The notes: a model not told the origin generated them from the letters alone. A stretch of DNA of 64,000 nt from Clostridia bacterium (GCA_017504305.1 JAFVRJ010000007.1:1-64000); one strand, 5' to 3'. Numbered from the stretch's first letter, positions 29,301 through 37,018 are shown. Translations and numbers: made by a program.

Positions 29301-29641
29301 CGTTACCGCAAGGATATAAGATGGCTTATAACGGCGGATATCCAAACTATGCAGACGCTAAACTCATAATCGACGGCAATATGACTGCAAACGGAACTTG
29401 TGGCGCAACCATAGTTTCTACCGCAAGCGGTAGGGTAGTACTTGGCGCAAGCGCTAAGACGAGCGTGACGGTAAAAGATGGTACCGGCGATATGCAAAGA
29501 TCAGGCTTGACTATCAAATTTACCTTGACCGAGTCTAACGTAGTAACGCGTAGCTTAACTCTTGTAAACGCAAGCGGAACTACGGCTGTAACCCTCGGCA
29601 AAACCTACGTTTATACGGCAGGAAGCTGGGCACAACAATAG
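23375..29641 (+). CDS. giant lipoprotein with InlB-like and MBG repeats
   Basis: A lipoprotein signal (VLSVMAILVACGGADVG) is followed by a Gly/Ser linker and InlB B-repeat-like modules (about 50-185: GYDFAGWYYDEAYTQEF; VIVYAKW). An array of MBG-type modules of about 80-95 residues occupies about 440-1450 (YYGDLATIRFTATYKGFIDG; VYGAQKPDYGYSAVGFVNG; ITYGDRLNYKASFVG). The last 480 residues (from EDALNVAKSGDKIYVTANST) look like a beta-helix or pectin-lyase-like fold with many Asn-Gly turns. It has 2088 residues and no visible catalytic motif. It is likely a surface adhesin or scaffold tethered by its lipid, encoded 12 bases after the preceding surface protein. Confidence 0.87.
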   Translation: MKKKGIIKLLIATMLVLSVMAILVACGGADVGYDNGDSNGGSSGGGSSITVTFMDRGDVIKTSSSLDVISSFEPDPRIGYDFAGWYYDEAYTQEFDGMPTKSVIVYAKWEIMTFVVTFYGMDDTIIPVNGQNYQEVTFGGSAVAPTAPEVLGYDFVVWMVDGEEISDFSYVTSDLIVVADYVATTTTRVLTIRRFEPIVTIDEEGVETIDENVKREEVRVGSEIATYINEGRLGIEEYLCGGLAFVEWYLDEDLTELYAYDANAKMPNKDLTLYPKVVIEDIEGLALTSSRTNFKYDLGGFQLQAKFYDNIGLTYSYDWYNHDSGKVKLAGTSIPTYNIDGKGQGNYRYSVTVTVSYKELESKTASAEFTVTVLPGSLGDSGISSEATSQVYDGKMHTPSYKGLIVGDTLSYRVVVEGEDPDAEKTYTSIIDVKDVGTYKVETLVERPNYDPLVLEATLVEITPATLTVTADNKSMYYGDLATIRFTATYKGFIDGEDQNTLGITPSITCEIGNGDVGYYPIIVSGITLKNYNVVVTPSNASDSEAIEKVSALYIAPKIIYASVRNLTQGYGADIPEYTLIVESSPGIVLPSSNGDYQKLKNGLDFACDYFVGAKAGRYDIDLQVKDNADGEALKNYDIQIEPGMLTVTKANLTITVDSENLVYGAQKPDYGYSAVGFVNGENLSDFDGTLTLTCAYEQGSNVGSYSITASGLTSDNYNVAYIAGKVTVTKAPLNIAINKINTVYGNSAPTAQEYKSQLTYTGFVAGDDESALNTANAGFSCAYAPGSNAGQYKITIYGFSSVNYAITYTHNVLEVARKPLAIKVNDISLVYGEALPLVKDLTVGEMFAMDEIEDVIPNAVFDVSGYMAGSAIGSYAIALKQECIDTTNYDVTATGGTITVAQRELVVHLRAYASVIANEEWLGSLVDNSLNTATHFEIDNLYNTDRISAGVLSVSRHDFGSYAIKGNWTGADFSWATALQIKTGSDEDVKDNYSIIYDVVVAIGTYGKIISDYEAAYDGEYHSFVVEEDEDFGFNSGGFDIVTEYSTEENGVYTTEPIEFKNVGSYTVWFKLYDNNNPGEGVLHRSQTITITPALLSINVDDATVTYGEAPSAQTFTVNGFVPGEAEQFNVDMTVGYGDYVVGSPVGEYAILPVESSVVFEAKNDSVLTSNYKLDFVAATLTVEKRALTVTASDLPITYGDRLNYKASFVGLASVDSALQSALPQFACDYTASPKAGTFTIVPHGLYGDKWSNYEITYVNGELSVAKKIITLSAPKLSIEYGSDTPVLKAVASTLVNGDTVDTIGTISLTTAYVKGNDVNSYVINITATSDKYEFGTPTSGLLTVVPKKVSVSWTGIQGVDYVYNGNDRSSDIGATFMDVNGHSVKATVSFSANNSTPNMFKNAGAYAITASTSNKNYELLNATNSKSIAKADYTNVPHNIEVYGVYAPDQTLGSLAFNSISVGFNPSYYTWATTNTVPTCDVQSYGAYFNADSENYNSFAFDATVILRKATVGILQNSNEIQEFTFVEANCTAINGTYTLLPTIYYRGSVLNSSLYTLSFSKGTNVFTAGTHKSVMSLDAVNYELKSEVTYIVKYKAARIGTTYYTIEDALNVAKSGDKIYVTANSTFGSYNEVAHIAYASTSYYTVKAGVNVILPYNASDTRGYNPGATEGDSDFDNLPLNYLGHATDLNRAYLTLTVPSDVTIYLNGSITIGAYSGSKQAGGVAQNGISEFSRLILNGKIIAMDASINAYGYIDGSGNIVAKGATVVTETFHIPSWPGGTHAVARYIGNTDLSGMTFVSGGSAYTPKNVVMFPFAQYVMDCVRVTMELNYGSSLRGYIKIATSAQSLGGMSVVKAMLNETHIALVNSSTDKGSGILRMLNSSTKITRSYLNGKLTYKLDGSIADGYSTLSLKVLNKNVNVSSEKVMFPIDGSMDIVINSGSFTQDYQWKMLPGANLKVNAGASYVLNGSVATLPQGYKMAYNGGYPNYADAKLIIDGNMTANGTCGATIVSTASGRVVLGASAKTSVTVKDGTGDMQRSGLTIKFTLTESNVVTRSLTLVNASGTTAVTLGKTYVYTAGSWAQQ

Positions 29642-29674
29642 TTTTAGCGTAAACTTTGACGCACAACTCAATTG

Positions 29675-29704
29675 GGCGGGCACACGCGTGTGCCCGCCTT
29701 TTTT
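29675..29704 (+). terminator. strong intrinsic terminator
   Basis: A perfect 24-base palindrome (GGCGGGCACACG/CGTGTGCCCGCC) followed by six T. It closes the four-gene exporter/surface protein operon. Confidence 0.9.
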
Positions 29705-29734
29705 GCGCGTTTACGCGCGAATTATAATATACAG

Positions 29735-29764
29735 TTGACTTTATAGGGAGTAGTGTGGCATAAT
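29735..29764 (+). promoter_or_regulatory. promoter of asnS-asnA
   Basis: TTGACT (29735-29740), an 18-base spacer and CATAAT (29759-29764). The leader before the GTG start is only about 35 bases, too short for a T-box or similar riboswitch. Confidence 0.6.
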
Positions 29765-29807
29765 TAACCAATAAAATAGGATAGTTTTATTTTTACGGAG
29801 GTGTGTT

Positions 29808-31184
29808 GTGAAACACGTAGATATCAAAAAACTTCTTGATAACGCCACTGAATACGTTGGTAAAAACGTTACCGTTTGCGGTTGGGTTAGGACGGCAAGA
29901 GACTCTAAAGCGGTTGCTTTTATAGAGCTCAACGACGGCACTTGCCTTAAGAATATTCAGCTCATTATCGACAAAGACAAGATTGATGCTGAAGCCCTCA
30001 AAAACGCTATGGCAGTAGGCACCTCTTTGAAAATAGAGGGCGATTATATCGCTTCTCCTAAAAACGGCTACGAAGTTCAGGTTACCGATTTGGTAGTTTT
30101 AGGAACCTGCCCTGCAGACTTTCCCCTTCAAAAGAAAAGACATACCGTAGAGTTTTTGCGTACCATACCGCACCTTCGCGTAAGGACCAGATACTTTGAG
30201 TCGGTATTTGCAGTACGTTCAGAGCTTGCTCAAGCGGTACATAGATATTTTGCTCAAAATGGCTATAAATACGTACACGCTCCCATCATTACCGGTAGCG
30301 ACTGCGAAGGCGCAGGCGAAATGTTTAGAGTAACCACTCACGACTTCGAAACGGAATTCAAAACGGCAGATGAGTACTATGCAAACGACTTCTTCGGCAA
30401 GAAGGCAGGCCTTACCGTTTCCGCTCAATTAGAAGGCGAGATCGCGGCTATGGGCCTTGGTAAGATTTACACTTTTGGACCGACCTTCCGCGCAGAGCAT
30501 AGTAACACCCCTCGTCACCTTGCAGAGTTCTGGCACATCGAGCCCGAAGTCAGCTTTGCAGAAATCGACGACATTATCGAAATCGCAGAAGACTTTATTA
30601 AATATATCATCAAAGAAGTTATGGCAAACTGCCCCGACGAACTCGAGTTCTTCAACCAATGGGTAGAAAAGGGCCTTATCGATAAACTCCAAACCGTTGT
30701 TTCCAACGACTTTGCTCGCTTGAGTTACACCGATGCTATCGAAGTTCTTAAGAAGAGCGGTAAAGAGTTCAAATATCCCGTCGAGTGGGGCGCAGGTCTT
30801 CAAACCGAGCATGAGAAGTATCTTGCAGACGAGTATTTCGGCAAGCCGGTCTTTATCGTTGATTATCCCGCAGACATCAAGTCCTTCTATATGAAGCAAA
30901 ATGCCGACGGCAAAACCGTTGCTGCAACCGACCTTTTAGTTCCCGGTCTCGGCGAAATCATCGGCGGATCGGAAAGAGAGTGGGATATGGAAAAACTCCT
31001 TGCCGCAATGGCAAAACGCGGTATGCCTACCGAGGGTTACGAGGAGTACCTTGATACCCGTAAGTTCGGTAGCGTTCCTCACAGCGGTTTCGGTCTTGGA
31101 TTTGACAGAATGATTATGTATATTACCGGCGTTCAAAACATCAGAGATACCCTCATGTATCCACGCACGGTAGGCTCCTTATAA
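29808..31184 (+). CDS. asnS: asparaginyl-tRNA synthetase
   Basis: A 458-residue class IIb synthetase, the normal length for AsnS. The N-terminal OB-fold anticodon-binding domain reads VTVCGWVRTARDSKAVAFIE. Class II motif 2 is FRAEHSNTPRHLAEFWHIEP and motif 3 is GFGLGFDRMIMY, followed by the AsnS-type end RDTLMYPRTVGSL. The protein starts at GTG, with GGAGGTG upstream. It charges tRNA-Asn directly and shares an operon with asparagine synthetase, whose product is its substrate. Confidence 0.97.
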   Translation: MKHVDIKKLLDNATEYVGKNVTVCGWVRTARDSKAVAFIELNDGTCLKNIQLIIDKDKIDAEALKNAMAVGTSLKIEGDYIASPKNGYEVQVTDLVVLGTCPADFPLQKKRHTVEFLRTIPHLRVRTRYFESVFAVRSELAQAVHRYFAQNGYKYVHAPIITGSDCEGAGEMFRVTTHDFETEFKTADEYYANDFFGKKAGLTVSAQLEGEIAAMGLGKIYTFGPTFRAEHSNTPRHLAEFWHIEPEVSFAEIDDIIEIAEDFIKYIIKEVMANCPDELEFFNQWVEKGLIDKLQTVVSNDFARLSYTDAIEVLKKSGKEFKYPVEWGAGLQTEHEKYLADEYFGKPVFIVDYPADIKSFYMKQNADGKTVAATDLLVPGLGEIIGGSEREWDMEKLLAAMAKRGMPTEGYEEYLDTRKFGSVPHSGFGLGFDRMIMYITGVQNIRDTLMYPRTVGSL

Positions 31185-31198
31185 AATCGGAGGACACA

Positions 31199-32206
31199 AT
31201 GAGTATAGTTATCGCTCCATCGGATTATAAAGCCGTATTAGGTCTTTACGATACGCAAACGGCAATCGGCATCTTAAAGAGAACCTTCGAAGATAAGCTT
31301 TGTCTTGCATTGAATCTTAAGCGTGTTTCGGCACCCTTGTTCGTTGACCCCAACACCGGCATGAACGACGACCTCAACGGAGTTGAGCGTCCCGTTCGTT
31401 TCGACCTTAAAGACGGCGGTCGCGAGGCGGTTATAGTACACTCTCTTGCAAAATGGAAGCGCATGGCACTTCGCGATTACGGTTTTTCGGCAGGGGAAGG
31501 ACTTTACACCGATATGAACGCTATTAGGCGTGACGAAGAGCTTGATAACTTGCACTCCATTTACGTCGACCAATGGGACTGGGAAAAGGTTATAACCAAG
31601 GAAACTCGCAACGTCGAGTATCTTAAAAACGTAGTAAAATGCATCGTTGGAGCCATCTGTGAAACGCTTGACGTTTTGAAGTGTCGTTACCCCCAACTTA
31701 CCGTTGAACTTAATAGAGAAGTTAAGTTTATAACCTCGCAAGAGCTTGAGGATTTATATCCCGATTTAACTGCGAAGGAAAGGGAAAACGCCATTGTAAA
31801 AGAGTATAAAACGGTATTCATCATGCAAATCGGCAAGACTCTTAAGTCTGGTAAAAAGCACGATGGTCGCGCTCCCGACTACGACGATTGGGACTTAAAC
31901 GGCGATATACTCTTCTGGCATGAAACCTTAAATTGTGCTCTCGAAATATCGTCTATGGGTATCCGTGTTGACCCAAAATCGCTTGATAGTCAACTTAAGG
32001 CTGCCGGCGCGGACGAAAGAAGAAAGCTACTATTCCATAAGGAACTTTTAGAGGGCAAACTCCCGTTGACGATGGGTGGCGGTATCGGGCAATCAAGACT
32101 TTCAATGCTGATGCTCCAAAAGGCTCACGTAGGCGAAGTTCAAGTTTCGCTTTGGGATGAAAGCACCAAACGTATTGCTCAAGAAAACGGAATCCATTTG
32201 TTATAG
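31199..32206 (+). CDS. asnA: aspartate-ammonia ligase (asparagine synthetase A)
   Basis: A 335-residue AsnA, close to the 330 of the E. coli enzyme. Visible family segments include DTQTAIGILKRTFEDKL, VDPNTGMNDDLNGVERPV, HSLAKWKRMAL, YVDQWDWEKVI and MGGGIGQSRLSMLML. It makes asparagine from aspartate, ammonia and ATP, and it is a class II synthetase-like fold. CGGAGGA lies 8 bases before the ATG and 14 bases separate it from asnS, so free asparagine and Asn-tRNA are made from one message. Confidence 0.97.
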   Translation: MSIVIAPSDYKAVLGLYDTQTAIGILKRTFEDKLCLALNLKRVSAPLFVDPNTGMNDDLNGVERPVRFDLKDGGREAVIVHSLAKWKRMALRDYGFSAGEGLYTDMNAIRRDEELDNLHSIYVDQWDWEKVITKETRNVEYLKNVVKCIVGAICETLDVLKCRYPQLTVELNREVKFITSQELEDLYPDLTAKERENAIVKEYKTVFIMQIGKTLKSGKKHDGRAPDYDDWDLNGDILFWHETLNCALEISSMGIRVDPKSLDSQLKAAGADERRKLLFHKELLEGKLPLTMGGGIGQSRLSMLMLQKAHVGEVQVSLWDESTKRIAQENGIHLL

Positions 32207-32207
32207 T

Positions 32208-32226
32208 AGACCATCGTAGGTCTTTT
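32208..32226 (+). terminator. weak hairpin after asnA
   Basis: AGACC-ATCGTA-GGTCT followed by TTT. The stem is only 5 bp, so termination would be partial at best. Confidence 0.35.
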
Positions 32227-32253
32227 GCCCCAAGCACTGATTCTTCCCATAAT
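32225..32253 (+). promoter_or_regulatory. possible promoter close to the YhcH/YiaL-family start codon
   Basis: TTGCCC (32225-32230), 17-base spacer, CATAAT (32248-32253). Only 8 bases lie between the -10 and the ATG, and no Shine-Dalgarno sequence is present, so the transcript may be leaderless. Confidence 0.4.
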
Positions 32254-32261
32254 TAGCACTT

Positions 32262-32714
32262 ATGTTGCAAGCAAAAACAAATAGTATGGATAAATATCTT
32301 CCCATAAAAGCGCTTTCAGAAAGCGGATATAACTTTGCACTTAAAGCCCTAAAGGGCGAATTAAACGACGGCACCTATGATCTCGAAGAGGGTGCCTTTG
32401 CTTTTATTACAAGTTATGAAACCAAACCGTTCAGCGAAGGTCTTTTCGAAGCTCATAAAAAATTTATAGACGTTCAAATTATTTTGAGTGGAGAGGAAGT
32501 AATAGCAACCATGCCTCTTAAGGAAATGTACAAGGGCGAGTGCGTAAAGGAGTACGTTCACGATATCGAGCTTTATCGCATCGAAGATTCGGGCAAACGC
32601 CACTATCTTAAGCCCGCCGATTACCTTATATTGTACCCTAAAGATGCCCATATGCCGGGCGTTTCCGAGTCGCCCACAAAGATGCGCAAAGCGGTAATAA
32701 AAATCCCTGTTTAA
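32262..32714 (+). CDS. YhcH/YjgK/YiaL family protein
   Basis: A 150-residue cupin-like protein of the YhcH/YiaL family. Family landmarks are EAHKKFIDVQIILSGEEVI (the H-x5-Q metal region), a DIELYRIEDSGKR segment, and the C-terminal FPxDxHxP-like stretch LYPKDAHMPGVSE. Family members are linked to sialic acid and other sugar use and are thought to open or isomerise sugar rings. An in-frame ATG at 32286 is an alternative start. Its neighbour downstream is an oxidoreductase that may act on the same kind of sugar. Confidence 0.88.
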   Translation: MLQAKTNSMDKYLPIKALSESGYNFALKALKGELNDGTYDLEEGAFAFITSYETKPFSEGLFEAHKKFIDVQIILSGEEVIATMPLKEMYKGECVKEYVHDIELYRIEDSGKRHYLKPADYLILYPKDAHMPGVSESPTKMRKAVIKIPV

Positions 32715-32720
32715 AAATGT

Positions 32721-32745
32721 AATGCATCCGAAAGGGTGCATTTTT
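32721..32745 (+). terminator. intrinsic terminator
   Basis: AATGCATCC-gaaa-GGGTGCATT with a GNRA-type loop, one G-U pair, and a following T run. It ends the YhcH/YiaL transcript. Confidence 0.85.
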
Positions 32746-32797
32746 ATTGCGTTAGAATTGCAATTTTGCCTATTATGAGTCATTTCGTGCGCTCATA

Positions 32798-32826
32798 TTG
32801 ATTAATTTACAACAATGTTGTAAAAT
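32798..32826 (+). promoter_or_regulatory. promoter with possible operator palindrome for the oxidoreductase gene
   Basis: TTGATT (32798-32803), a 17-base spacer and TAAAAT (32821-32826). The dyad ACAACAaTGTTGT (32809-32821) covers the spacer and touches the -10, where a repressor would block polymerase. The binding protein is not identifiable. Confidence 0.6.
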
Positions 32827-32845
32827 GTAGGCAAGGAGATTTTAT

Positions 32846-34081
32846 ATGAAAAAATTAGCAATAATCGGTATCGGCAACAGAGGTAGTGAGTATTTGGGTT
32901 TGATAAAACTGTTCTTTGGCAAAAAGATTCAAATCACTGCACTTTGTGATAATAATCCGGAAAAATTAATTCGCTTCGGTAAAAAATATAAGGTTCCGGA
33001 AGAAATGAGATTTTTATCCTACGAGGAGCTTTTAAATAAAGGCGTTATCGCCGACGGTCTTATTATTGCAACTCCTGATAGAGAGCATTATCGCATGGCT
33101 AAAGCCGCGCTGCTGACAGGGTATAAGACGATACTGCTTGAAAAACCCCTTTCCGGCAACATCGAAGAGTCCAGAGAGCTCAATGCCATTACCAAAGAGC
33201 AAAATGCCAAAGTGGTGGTTTGCCACGTTTTGCGCTATTCCAACTACTACTCTAAAATCAAGCGCGCCGTTGAAAGCGGTAAGCTTGGTAGGATCCTATC
33301 CATCGAGCAAAGAGAAAACGTAGGATACTTCCATTTTGCGCATAGCTACGTTAGAGGTGAGTGGCACGTAGAGGCAGATTCATCGCCCTCGATACTTGCA
33401 AAGTGTTGCCATGACCTTGACTTGATATATTGGTATGCCGACTCAAAACCGATAAGCGTCGATAGCAACGGCGGATTATATTACTTTAATAAAGATAACG
33501 CTCCCTGCGGAGCAACGCCCTATTGTATGGGTGGATGCAAGGCAAAAGATAAATGCCCTTACGACGCGGAAGCATTTTATATTACCGACAATATATTTAA
33601 AGCAAAGTTCATAAAATATATGCCGGTTACCGTATTTGGGAAGCCCAAAGTTAGTAAAAAAGAAAAACGAGCAATTCTTTCTAACGGCAAATACGGCAGA
33701 TGTGTATTCCTCAATGATAACGACGTCTGTGACCATCAAGAGGTTAATATCACGTTCGAAAACGGCATTTCCGGTAGACTTACCATGACGGCTTTTGGCG
33801 AGCGTTGTGAAAGAGAAACACGTATTGTAGGTACCCTTGGCGAAGTTGTGGCACGCGGCGGTAAAATCGTTATGGAAATTTACGGTGGAGGTCGCAAAAC
33901 GTTGCATAGTGGATGGTTTAATCTACCTGGACACGTTGAAGGGGATATTCGTACGGTATTGAGTTTTGGCAAGCTTTTGACGGAAGGGCTTGTCGATGAT
34001 AAGGACGTAACTTATATTGACGCAACACTCGTTTCGCATGAGATTGGCAACCTTGCCGAAATTAGTCGCAAAAGCAAATAA
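32846..34081 (+). CDS. Gfo/Idh/MocA family NAD(P)-dependent oxidoreductase
   Basis: The N-terminus (LAIIGIGNRGSEYLGLI) is a Rossmann-type dinucleotide site, and EKPLSGNIEESREL is the family's EKP motif with the catalytic-region Lys. HDLDLIYWY in the C-terminal half fits the usual His-x3-Asp-like region. A Cys-rich insertion (about 222-240: PCGATPYCMGGCKAKDKCPY) has four Cys and could bind a metal or be structural; similar insertions occur in some Gfo/Idh members. It is 411 residues long. AAGGAG precedes the ATG. The substrate is probably a sugar or inositol derivative but is not determined. Confidence 0.9.
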   Translation: MKKLAIIGIGNRGSEYLGLIKLFFGKKIQITALCDNNPEKLIRFGKKYKVPEEMRFLSYEELLNKGVIADGLIIATPDREHYRMAKAALLTGYKTILLEKPLSGNIEESRELNAITKEQNAKVVVCHVLRYSNYYSKIKRAVESGKLGRILSIEQRENVGYFHFAHSYVRGEWHVEADSSPSILAKCCHDLDLIYWYADSKPISVDSNGGLYYFNKDNAPCGATPYCMGGCKAKDKCPYDAEAFYITDNIFKAKFIKYMPVTVFGKPKVSKKEKRAILSNGKYGRCVFLNDNDVCDHQEVNITFENGISGRLTMTAFGERCERETRIVGTLGEVVARGGKIVMEIYGGGRKTLHSGWFNLPGHVEGDIRTVLSFGKLLTEGLVDDKDVTYIDATLVSHEIGNLAEISRKSK

Positions 34082-34086
34082 CGCTC

Positions 34087-34115
34087 TTGAATCGCGCGTA
34101 AGTTAATGGTATTAT
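34087..34115 (+). promoter_or_regulatory. possible promoter abutting the ABC transporter start codon
   Basis: TTGAAT (34087-34092), 17-base spacer, TATTAT (34110-34115). Only 7 bases lie between the -10 and the ATG at 34123, with no Shine-Dalgarno sequence in between. Confidence 0.45.
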
Positions 34116-34122
34116 AATAAGT

Positions 34123-36963
34123 ATGATAGAAGTTAAAAACGTATTTAAATCCTATAAAATCAAGCGTCGCAATCCTGTTGCGGCACTTAAAGATATTACT
34201 TGCACCTTCCCCGATAAGGGTATGTTTTTTGTTATCGGCAGATCGGGCAGCGGTAAGTCCACACTCTTTAATATAATCGGCGGACTCGATAAAGCAGATA
34301 GCGGTGAGGTTATAGTCGACGGCAAAAACACCGCGGACTTTACCAAGGAAGACTTCGATAATTACCGCAATCAGCATATAGGTTTTATATTCCAAGAATA
34401 CAATCTTTTAAATCGTTTTAACGTAAAAGACAATATTGCTGTAGCGCTTGATCTTCAAGGAGGGTACGATAAGGAGCTTATAGAAAACTCTCTTAAGGCA
34501 GTTGGACTTGAGGGCTATGCTGATAGACGCATAAAGGAATTGTCTGGTGGCGAAAAGCAAAGGGTAGCTATAGCGCGTGCCGTTATCAAGAATCCCGAAA
34601 TCATCCTTGCCGACGAGCCAACCGGCGCACTTGACGAAGATACGGGCAGGCAAATTCTTGATATTTTAAAGGAGCTTTCCAAAGAGAAGCTCGTTGTTAT
34701 CATTAGCCACGACACCGATTTTGCAAAAGAGTACGGCGACGGCATATTGGAGCTTTCTAAAGGAACAATTAAGTCCAACACGATTTTTGGTGATATCGAT
34801 TCAAATAGGGAAGCTAAAGAGCCTAAAAAGGAAAAGCATCTTTCCTTCAAAAAGACTTTAAGGCTCGGATTTAATTGGCTAACGGTCAAGCCTGTTAGGC
34901 TTATTGCATCCATGCTTTTATCAATAGTAACGCTTACGCTATTTGGGCTCGCCGATACGGTTAGTGCTTATAACGAAATTAACGCCGTAACCTCTACCAT
35001 CGTTGAAAACGATATAGGTCTTGCAACCTTCCAAAAGTTTTATAATTACGAAGAGGAAGGTGATTACAGTTATTCCGAACAGCTTGCGATGGGGGATGCT
35101 GATCTTACAACTCTCAAAAATGAAACGGGTTTGGATTTCACACCGGTATACTTACCCGACATCGTTGAATTCTCAGATAGTTTTGCTGAGAACTATCTAA
35201 ACGCTTCGCACGTATCAAAGATTTACGGTATTATCGAAACGGATGCAAACAAGCTTTCAAGCCTTGGCTTTAGCTACGTCGGTAAGCTACCGAGCGGTAA
35301 AAATGAGATTGCAATAACTAATTATACTTACTCCGTTTACGCAGGCACGAGCTTCACAAACGTAGATGGCGACGAGTACACTGCACAGCACTTTAATTCC
35401 ATTGAGGAGTTTTTAGCACTTGAACCTACGCTTGCGGTTTATAACGATACCGAAGAGGCAAGCGATGATTACGCTACGATCACGGCCGTTATCGATACTC
35501 AATTTGAAATAGGTCAATATACCGAGCTTGAAGGAGCAATTCTTTCCGAAGATGACGTTGGTTTATTCTTACTACGTGGCAGTTTTGAAACCTATCTTGA
35601 AAGCAGCTATCACGCAATGGCGTTTGTTGGAGACGGTTTTATAAGCAAGAGCGAAGCTCCATCAATTATAGAATCGAGGAAAGCCGGAACTTTGAGTCTT
35701 GGACTCAAGGAGTACGGCGGATTTGGCGGTTACTATATTGATTACGTAAGCTCTGTTGGAAGTGTTGGAGAAGGTAAGTATTATTTCTTTGATCCCAACA
35801 AGACGTCGCTTTCAGATGGCGAAGTGCTCATAGATATTAACTACACCTATTTGCTTCCCAAGGCCCTTCAAGTTGACGATTTCGAAGCTTTAAAGAAATA
35901 TGCTAAACAAAATATCGAAACGGCAATACTCAACGGCTTTGACGTTGAACACTGGGCGAATGAGTACGACTATATTTATTATCCTTCCGATATAGAAGAA
36001 TTGGCGTTTCTTAAGCCTGCAGTGGGTTTATTGCCGATTGGGAAGCTCAAACCTGCACTAAAGGCACCTCAAAGTCTTCAATTAGAGCTTACGCCCGAGC
36101 AAGAACAAGAAAGAAAAATAGAGATATTTGCATACTATCTCTTTAATGACGGATACCTTGAAAACACATATAGTGATAAGGCGGGATTTGACGTTATTAA
36201 GCAAGAATATATTAATTTATTTAACGCAGGACATACGCTTATAAACGCAGCATTAGAGGATTATTGCATTACGATAACAACCAAGGACGGCGCATATAAT
36301 TCTATTGCGAGTGATATAAACGTCGTTGGCATTACCTTTATGGAGCAAGATATTTTGACCGTAAGTGATAGTATATTTAACGCATTCAAAAACGCTTATA
36401 ATGCACGTTATTCTTACGCAATAGCACAAATGCCGGCTGATAGAAAAGCGGTCAAGAGTCTCGTGGAATACTCCTTTAATCAAAAGGATGACGTCACCGG
36501 TTATTCGCTTACCAATACTGCGACGGCGATCGTAGAGCAATTAGGCGATTATATTAGGAATATAGCCGAGTGGTTTATTTATATCGGTATTGGATTTGCA
36601 GCTCTTGCAATAGGAATGTTCTTAAACTTCTTGCTTTCTGCAATAAAAGACTCCGTTTCGGAAATCGGCATTTTGCGTGCGCTTGGTGCTCGTAATAAAG
36701 ATATAATGTCAATATTTATAATCCAATCGGGAGTGATTGCTCTTGTTAACTTTATTTTTGCAGTCATATTAACGGCCGTTTTAGCAATCGTTGCGGATAA
36801 TCTACTACAAGAAACGTTTACTATCTTTATCAAGGCGCTAGAGTTTGGCATACGCCAAGTTGGGGTGCTGTTGGGCGTAAGCCTCGGCGTATCGTTAATA
36901 GGCGCGGTGCTTCCTGTTGCAAAGGTATTAAGGCAGGAGCCGGTAGACGTCATAAGAACTTAA
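34123..36963 (+). CDS. MacB/FtsX-like ABC transporter with fused ATPase and permease
   Basis: Residues 1-225 form a LolD/MacB-class ATPase: Walker A GRSGSGKSTLF, FQEYNLL Q-loop, signature LSGGEKQRVAIARA, Walker B EIILADEPTGALDE. After a linker the first TM (about 255-280) is followed by an extracytoplasmic region of some 500 residues and then three TM segments at about 815-945 containing FtsX motifs (SEIGILRALGARNKDIM). One ATPase, one TM, a large outer domain and three TMs is the MacB arrangement; such proteins act as mechanotransmitters or exporters of peptides, lipids or lipoproteins. The outer domain is larger than usual for MacB and has no recognised fold. Confidence 0.9.
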   Translation: MIEVKNVFKSYKIKRRNPVAALKDITCTFPDKGMFFVIGRSGSGKSTLFNIIGGLDKADSGEVIVDGKNTADFTKEDFDNYRNQHIGFIFQEYNLLNRFNVKDNIAVALDLQGGYDKELIENSLKAVGLEGYADRRIKELSGGEKQRVAIARAVIKNPEIILADEPTGALDEDTGRQILDILKELSKEKLVVIISHDTDFAKEYGDGILELSKGTIKSNTIFGDIDSNREAKEPKKEKHLSFKKTLRLGFNWLTVKPVRLIASMLLSIVTLTLFGLADTVSAYNEINAVTSTIVENDIGLATFQKFYNYEEEGDYSYSEQLAMGDADLTTLKNETGLDFTPVYLPDIVEFSDSFAENYLNASHVSKIYGIIETDANKLSSLGFSYVGKLPSGKNEIAITNYTYSVYAGTSFTNVDGDEYTAQHFNSIEEFLALEPTLAVYNDTEEASDDYATITAVIDTQFEIGQYTELEGAILSEDDVGLFLLRGSFETYLESSYHAMAFVGDGFISKSEAPSIIESRKAGTLSLGLKEYGGFGGYYIDYVSSVGSVGEGKYYFFDPNKTSLSDGEVLIDINYTYLLPKALQVDDFEALKKYAKQNIETAILNGFDVEHWANEYDYIYYPSDIEELAFLKPAVGLLPIGKLKPALKAPQSLQLELTPEQEQERKIEIFAYYLFNDGYLENTYSDKAGFDVIKQEYINLFNAGHTLINAALEDYCITITTKDGAYNSIASDINVVGITFMEQDILTVSDSIFNAFKNAYNARYSYAIAQMPADRKAVKSLVEYSFNQKDDVTGYSLTNTATAIVEQLGDYIRNIAEWFIYIGIGFAALAIGMFLNFLLSAIKDSVSEIGILRALGARNKDIMSIFIIQSGVIALVNFIFAVILTAVLAIVADNLLQETFTIFIKALEFGIRQVGVLLGVSLGVSLIGAVLPVAKVLRQEPVDVIRT

Positions 36964-36976
36964 TAAATCAAAAAAT

Positions 36977-37003
36977 AAAGCCGTCGCAATGCGACGGCTT
37001 TTT
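36977..37003 (+). terminator. bidirectional intrinsic terminator
   Basis: AAAGCCGTCGC-aat-GCGACGGCTTT plus TT, an 11-bp perfect stem between the convergent ABC transporter and Lgt-like genes. A-rich sequence on the left serves the minus strand. Confidence 0.9.
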
Positions 37004-37018
37004 AACGTAATATCGATA

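Noticed and set aside
23375..29641. Sortase-anchored cell-wall protein
   Set aside because: There is no LPxTG-like motif or C-terminal TM and basic tail; the N-terminal lipobox explains attachment instead.
29765..29807. T-box leader for asnS
   Set aside because: The interval is too short and has no T-box consensus or specifier stem.
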